Positions 61,918-64,000 of a stretch of 64,000 nt of DNA are shown here, piece by piece. Location: assembly GCF_900095865.1 (NCBI RefSeq), contig NZ_FMIZ01000007.1:864529-928528 (forward strand). Direction: 5' to 3'. Positions within the stretch are counted from its first letter, which is position 1. Every line of letters begins with the position of its first letter. The notes below the pieces were generated by a model. It saw only the letters and a list, made by a program, of their open reading frames with translations, did not search any database and had not been told where the DNA came from. The position numbers were made by a program, and so were the translations under genes. This stretch comes from Massilioclostridium coli (lineage in GTDB: Bacteria; Bacillota; Clostridia; Oscillospirales; Ruminococcaceae).

Positions 61918-64000
61918 TTATTCATTAAGAATAGAATAAATATAATTTGAAAAAGAATTACAGCAAGCTTTATTTACTTTATCTGAAGGATTGTTTGCCT
62001 TTAAAACTAGCAACCCAAAAAGTGGAGCTCTTTCGTCTAAACCATTCATTGCAGAATAAATTGCATCTTTTAAACTATTCAAATCAGTAGAGCAATTCAA
62101 TTCTTCTGTAATCCATTTGAAGCGATTGGAGAATAATGGATAATAATTTGTATAGTATGATTGAATTATATCAGAAAATATATGAAAATTCCAGTTGCTT
62201 GTACCATAAGACTCTTTAATTTTAGTACTGATTTTATAAGCATCAAAATCTGAACAGAAATCACTATAATTACAACTTGAATCTTCATTTCCGATTATTC
62301 GATCTGCCATTTTTTGCATTTCATTAAATGAAACATTTGGATTAATACTTTTTGTTGTGTCTGCCATTCCAGTCGCTAGGTCTCCACCCCAACCGGCCCA
62401 AAAGTGTGGTGGCAGACCTTCATTGATATATGCATCTATAGTAGCTGCCATATGCGCTAGATCAATTAACCCTCTATCTCCATCTGATACAAGTAATCTT
62501 GTTCCTTTTTGAATATACGGTTCCATCTGTTCAAATAGTGTTTTATCTGAACCTGTTGGTACATGTTGTTTCACTCTATTAACAAAATCAGTATCAATTG
62601 GGCGCATTGTTGTGAAATACCATTCATATTCATCATATTGTTGTGACCTAATAAAATTTACCATTCCTAATACAATATGAGTTGGAGTTGTTTGTAATCC
62701 AGGTTCATTTTTAATCTTATCATCATGATATTGTTTATACAAATTTTCTAATTCTATAAATTGTGGTATTAATGATAAAATAGAGATATTTTCTGGTTTA
62801 ACATTTGGAATAGAAGGTCTCTCATAAATATATGGAGGAGTGACAGGTTCATTTTTTTCGAGTATAATAGCTTGTTTTCCTAATCCATCATAAGCAGCTT
62901 CTACAGAAGACTTACTGTAGTATGTTTGCTTATGTTCTAATGGATCGTTAAAGATATAGTTGTTATCATCATAGCCGACTAACAACAAACAATGTTCTGG
63001 AGCAATCCAGTTTATTACTCTATTATTGTAGTTCCATATTTTGCTGACATAAGGTTTTCTCATTGACATAGTTGCCCACATAATTACAGGAATATTATTG
63101 TCAATATATTTGGAGCACAATTCCTGTAATGATACATTACTCAATACTTTTGAGGAGTAGCCTGTATTCGGCAAAATTTTATTTAATGCTTTTTGAATAA
63201 CTGGTGCATAACATCCATAACTTCCACCATCTCTTGGATTACCGCCAAAAGTTTCATTTGGATCAAATGGATAAGGCTGCATATCCAGATAATTATCAAT
63301 AAATGTATCGACACTTATATTATTCCCAATGTAATTCAAAGCCATTACAGTACTAACGCTTTCACATCCGGTAGGCCATTTTGGATTTTGTGCAATAAAC
63401 GGAGCATCAATAATTTTATACTTTCCTGTTGGTGTTTCAGTTGAACCGCCTCCGGTACTGCCTTGCCTAAAAATACGAATTTCAACACCACTGACCATAT
63501 ATCCGTCAATACCAGCGAAATCATCACTGCTTGTGTCTAATTTACCATCTAACCCATATTGGTTTTGAATACTTTGCATAATAGACAAATTGTTTACGCT
63601 GCATACCCATGGCTGCCATTTGAAATCAGCATGGACACGGTACATAACTACTACATCCGACGTTTCTGCTCCAGCGTTATTATGTGCTTTGATTTGCAGT
63701 AAGTGCATTTTTTTACCCGTACTGGAACCGGCAAAATCAGAACCCCTACTGCTTACACTTGGATAATATCCGCTTTCACCCGCGTTTTTCGTACGGTACA
63801 TTAAATAATAATCACTGGCATTGGTGGTAATCCTGAGTCCATCTAATAATTGGTTTTCTATTTTACCACTGAAGTTATGCCATGCACCGTCTATGATATA
63901 GGAAAATTGGGCACCTGATGTGATTTCACCACCACCAGAACCACCTGTAGATCCTATCTTGAAAATACGAATCTCAACACCACTGACCATATATCCATCA
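61918..64000 (-). CDS. Surface protein with ChW-like repeats and C39-like peptidase domain (N-terminus outside window)
   Basis: At least 690 residues; the frame continues past the window end. The visible N-terminal part has repeats of the clostridial ChW type (YRVHADFKWQPWVCS, QYGLDGKL and twice MVSGVEIRIF). Then a papain-like C39 family domain: PFIAQNPKWPTGCESVSTVMALNYIG with the catalytic cysteine and APEHCLLLVGYDD with the histidine. The last about 290 residues form a separate helical domain with HMAATIDAYINEGLPPHF and WAGWGGDLATGMADT that I do not recognise. Probably secreted; a role in cell-wall or peptide processing is inferred. Divergent orientation and low GC set it apart from the element genes. 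Confidence 0.75.
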   Translation of the reverse strand, partial: DGYMVSGVEIRIFKIGSTGGSGGGEITSGAQFSYIIDGAWHNFSGKIENQLLDGLRITTNASDYYLMYRTKNAGESGYYPSVSSRGSDFAGSSTGKKMHLLQIKAHNNAGAETSDVVVMYRVHADFKWQPWVCSVNNLSIMQSIQNQYGLDGKLDTSSDDFAGIDGYMVSGVEIRIFRQGSTGGGSTETPTGKYKIIDAPFIAQNPKWPTGCESVSTVMALNYIGNNISVDTFIDNYLDMQPYPFDPNETFGGNPRDGGSYGCYAPVIQKALNKILPNTGYSSKVLSNVSLQELCSKYIDNNIPVIMWATMSMRKPYVSKIWNYNNRVINWIAPEHCLLLVGYDDNNYIFNDPLEHKQTYYSKSSVEAAYDGLGKQAIILEKNEPVTPPYIYERPSIPNVKPENISILSLIPQFIELENLYKQYHDDKIKNEPGLQTTPTHIVLGMVNFIRSQQYDEYEWYFTTMRPIDTDFVNRVKQHVPTGSDKTLFEQMEPYIQKGTRLLVSDGDRGLIDLAHMAATIDAYINEGLPPHFWAGWGGDLATGMADTTKSINPNVSFNEMQKMADRIIGNEDSSCNYSDFCSDFDAYKISTKIKESYGTSNWNFHIFSDIIQSYYTNYYPLFSNRFKWITEELNCSTDLNSLKDAIYSAMNGLDERAPLFGLLVLKANNPSDKVNKACCNSFSNYIYSILNE

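Overview
The window reads as a low-to-moderate GC Clostridia chromosome, most likely a gut Oscillospirales-type anaerobe. Support: a sporulation protein (YunB), the gatCAB tRNA-amidation operon, a glycine-riboswitch-controlled AGCS transporter, Gram-positive-type signals, strong Shine-Dalgarno sites with several TTG starts, and the dnaX-ebfC-recR and smpB-ssrA order. No species is named because the sequence alone does not fix it.

Region 1 (1-17211) is mostly core chromosome: ammonium transporter (cut by the window start) with its PII protein, a VanZ-like protein, AgcS behind a glycine riboswitch/terminator, yunB, ligA, gatCAB, a small membrane protein, queT behind a structured leader, a lone reverse transcriptase of the Abi/UG (DRT-like) kind, the SRP RNA, dnaX, ebfC, recR, smpB and tmRNA.

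Region 2 (17212 to about 26859) is a visibly GC-rich integrative mobilizable element inserted at the 3' end of the tmRNA gene. In order it carries a replacement terminator, a cluster of TGGAACA/TGTTCCA iterons, a promoter-driven structured RNA ending in an intrinsic terminator, an excisionase-like gene, a P4/D5-type helicase, a candidate oriT, mobC and relaxase, a lipoprotein, a small ribbon-helix-helix protein with a palindromic operator shared by two divergent promoters, and a large serine recombinase. The last 41 codons of the recombinase are read from what appears to be flanking chromosome, through the original tmRNA terminator.

Region 3 (about 27000-60860) is a second, AT-richer conjugative element of Firmicutes type: accessory genes (ArdA-like protein, Dam methylase, AbrB-like protein), a giant thioester/CnaB surface adhesin, VirB2-, VirB6-, VirB3- and VirB4-like transfer proteins, an NlpC/P60 wall hydrolase, a Fic protein, oriT candidate, MobC, MobP-type relaxase, TOPRIM primase, VirD4 coupling protein and a winged-helix protein. 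An SOS cassette (small protein, SRAP/YedK, Y-family polymerase with a LexA box) follows at 58.7-60.9 kb. No integrase for this element is visible. Between the winged-helix gene and the SOS cassette, about 10.8 kb of cargo lies between two copies of a roughly 120-147 bp repeat. The cargo is two divergent AraC-regulator/surface-enzyme pairs; the enzymes look like GH78 and GH106 alpha-L-rhamnosidases and share an almost identical FIVAR/sortase-type C-terminus, so it looks like a mobile rhamnoside-degradation module.

Region 4 (60.9-64 kb) has a small gene remnant, a membrane protein, two terminators and a large surface protein with ChW-like repeats and a C39-like peptidase domain, cut by the window end. 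The strongest candidates for a little-described system are the lone reverse transcriptase, the iteron-plus-structured-RNA replication module of the tmRNA-integrated element, and the repeat-flanked rhamnosidase cargo.
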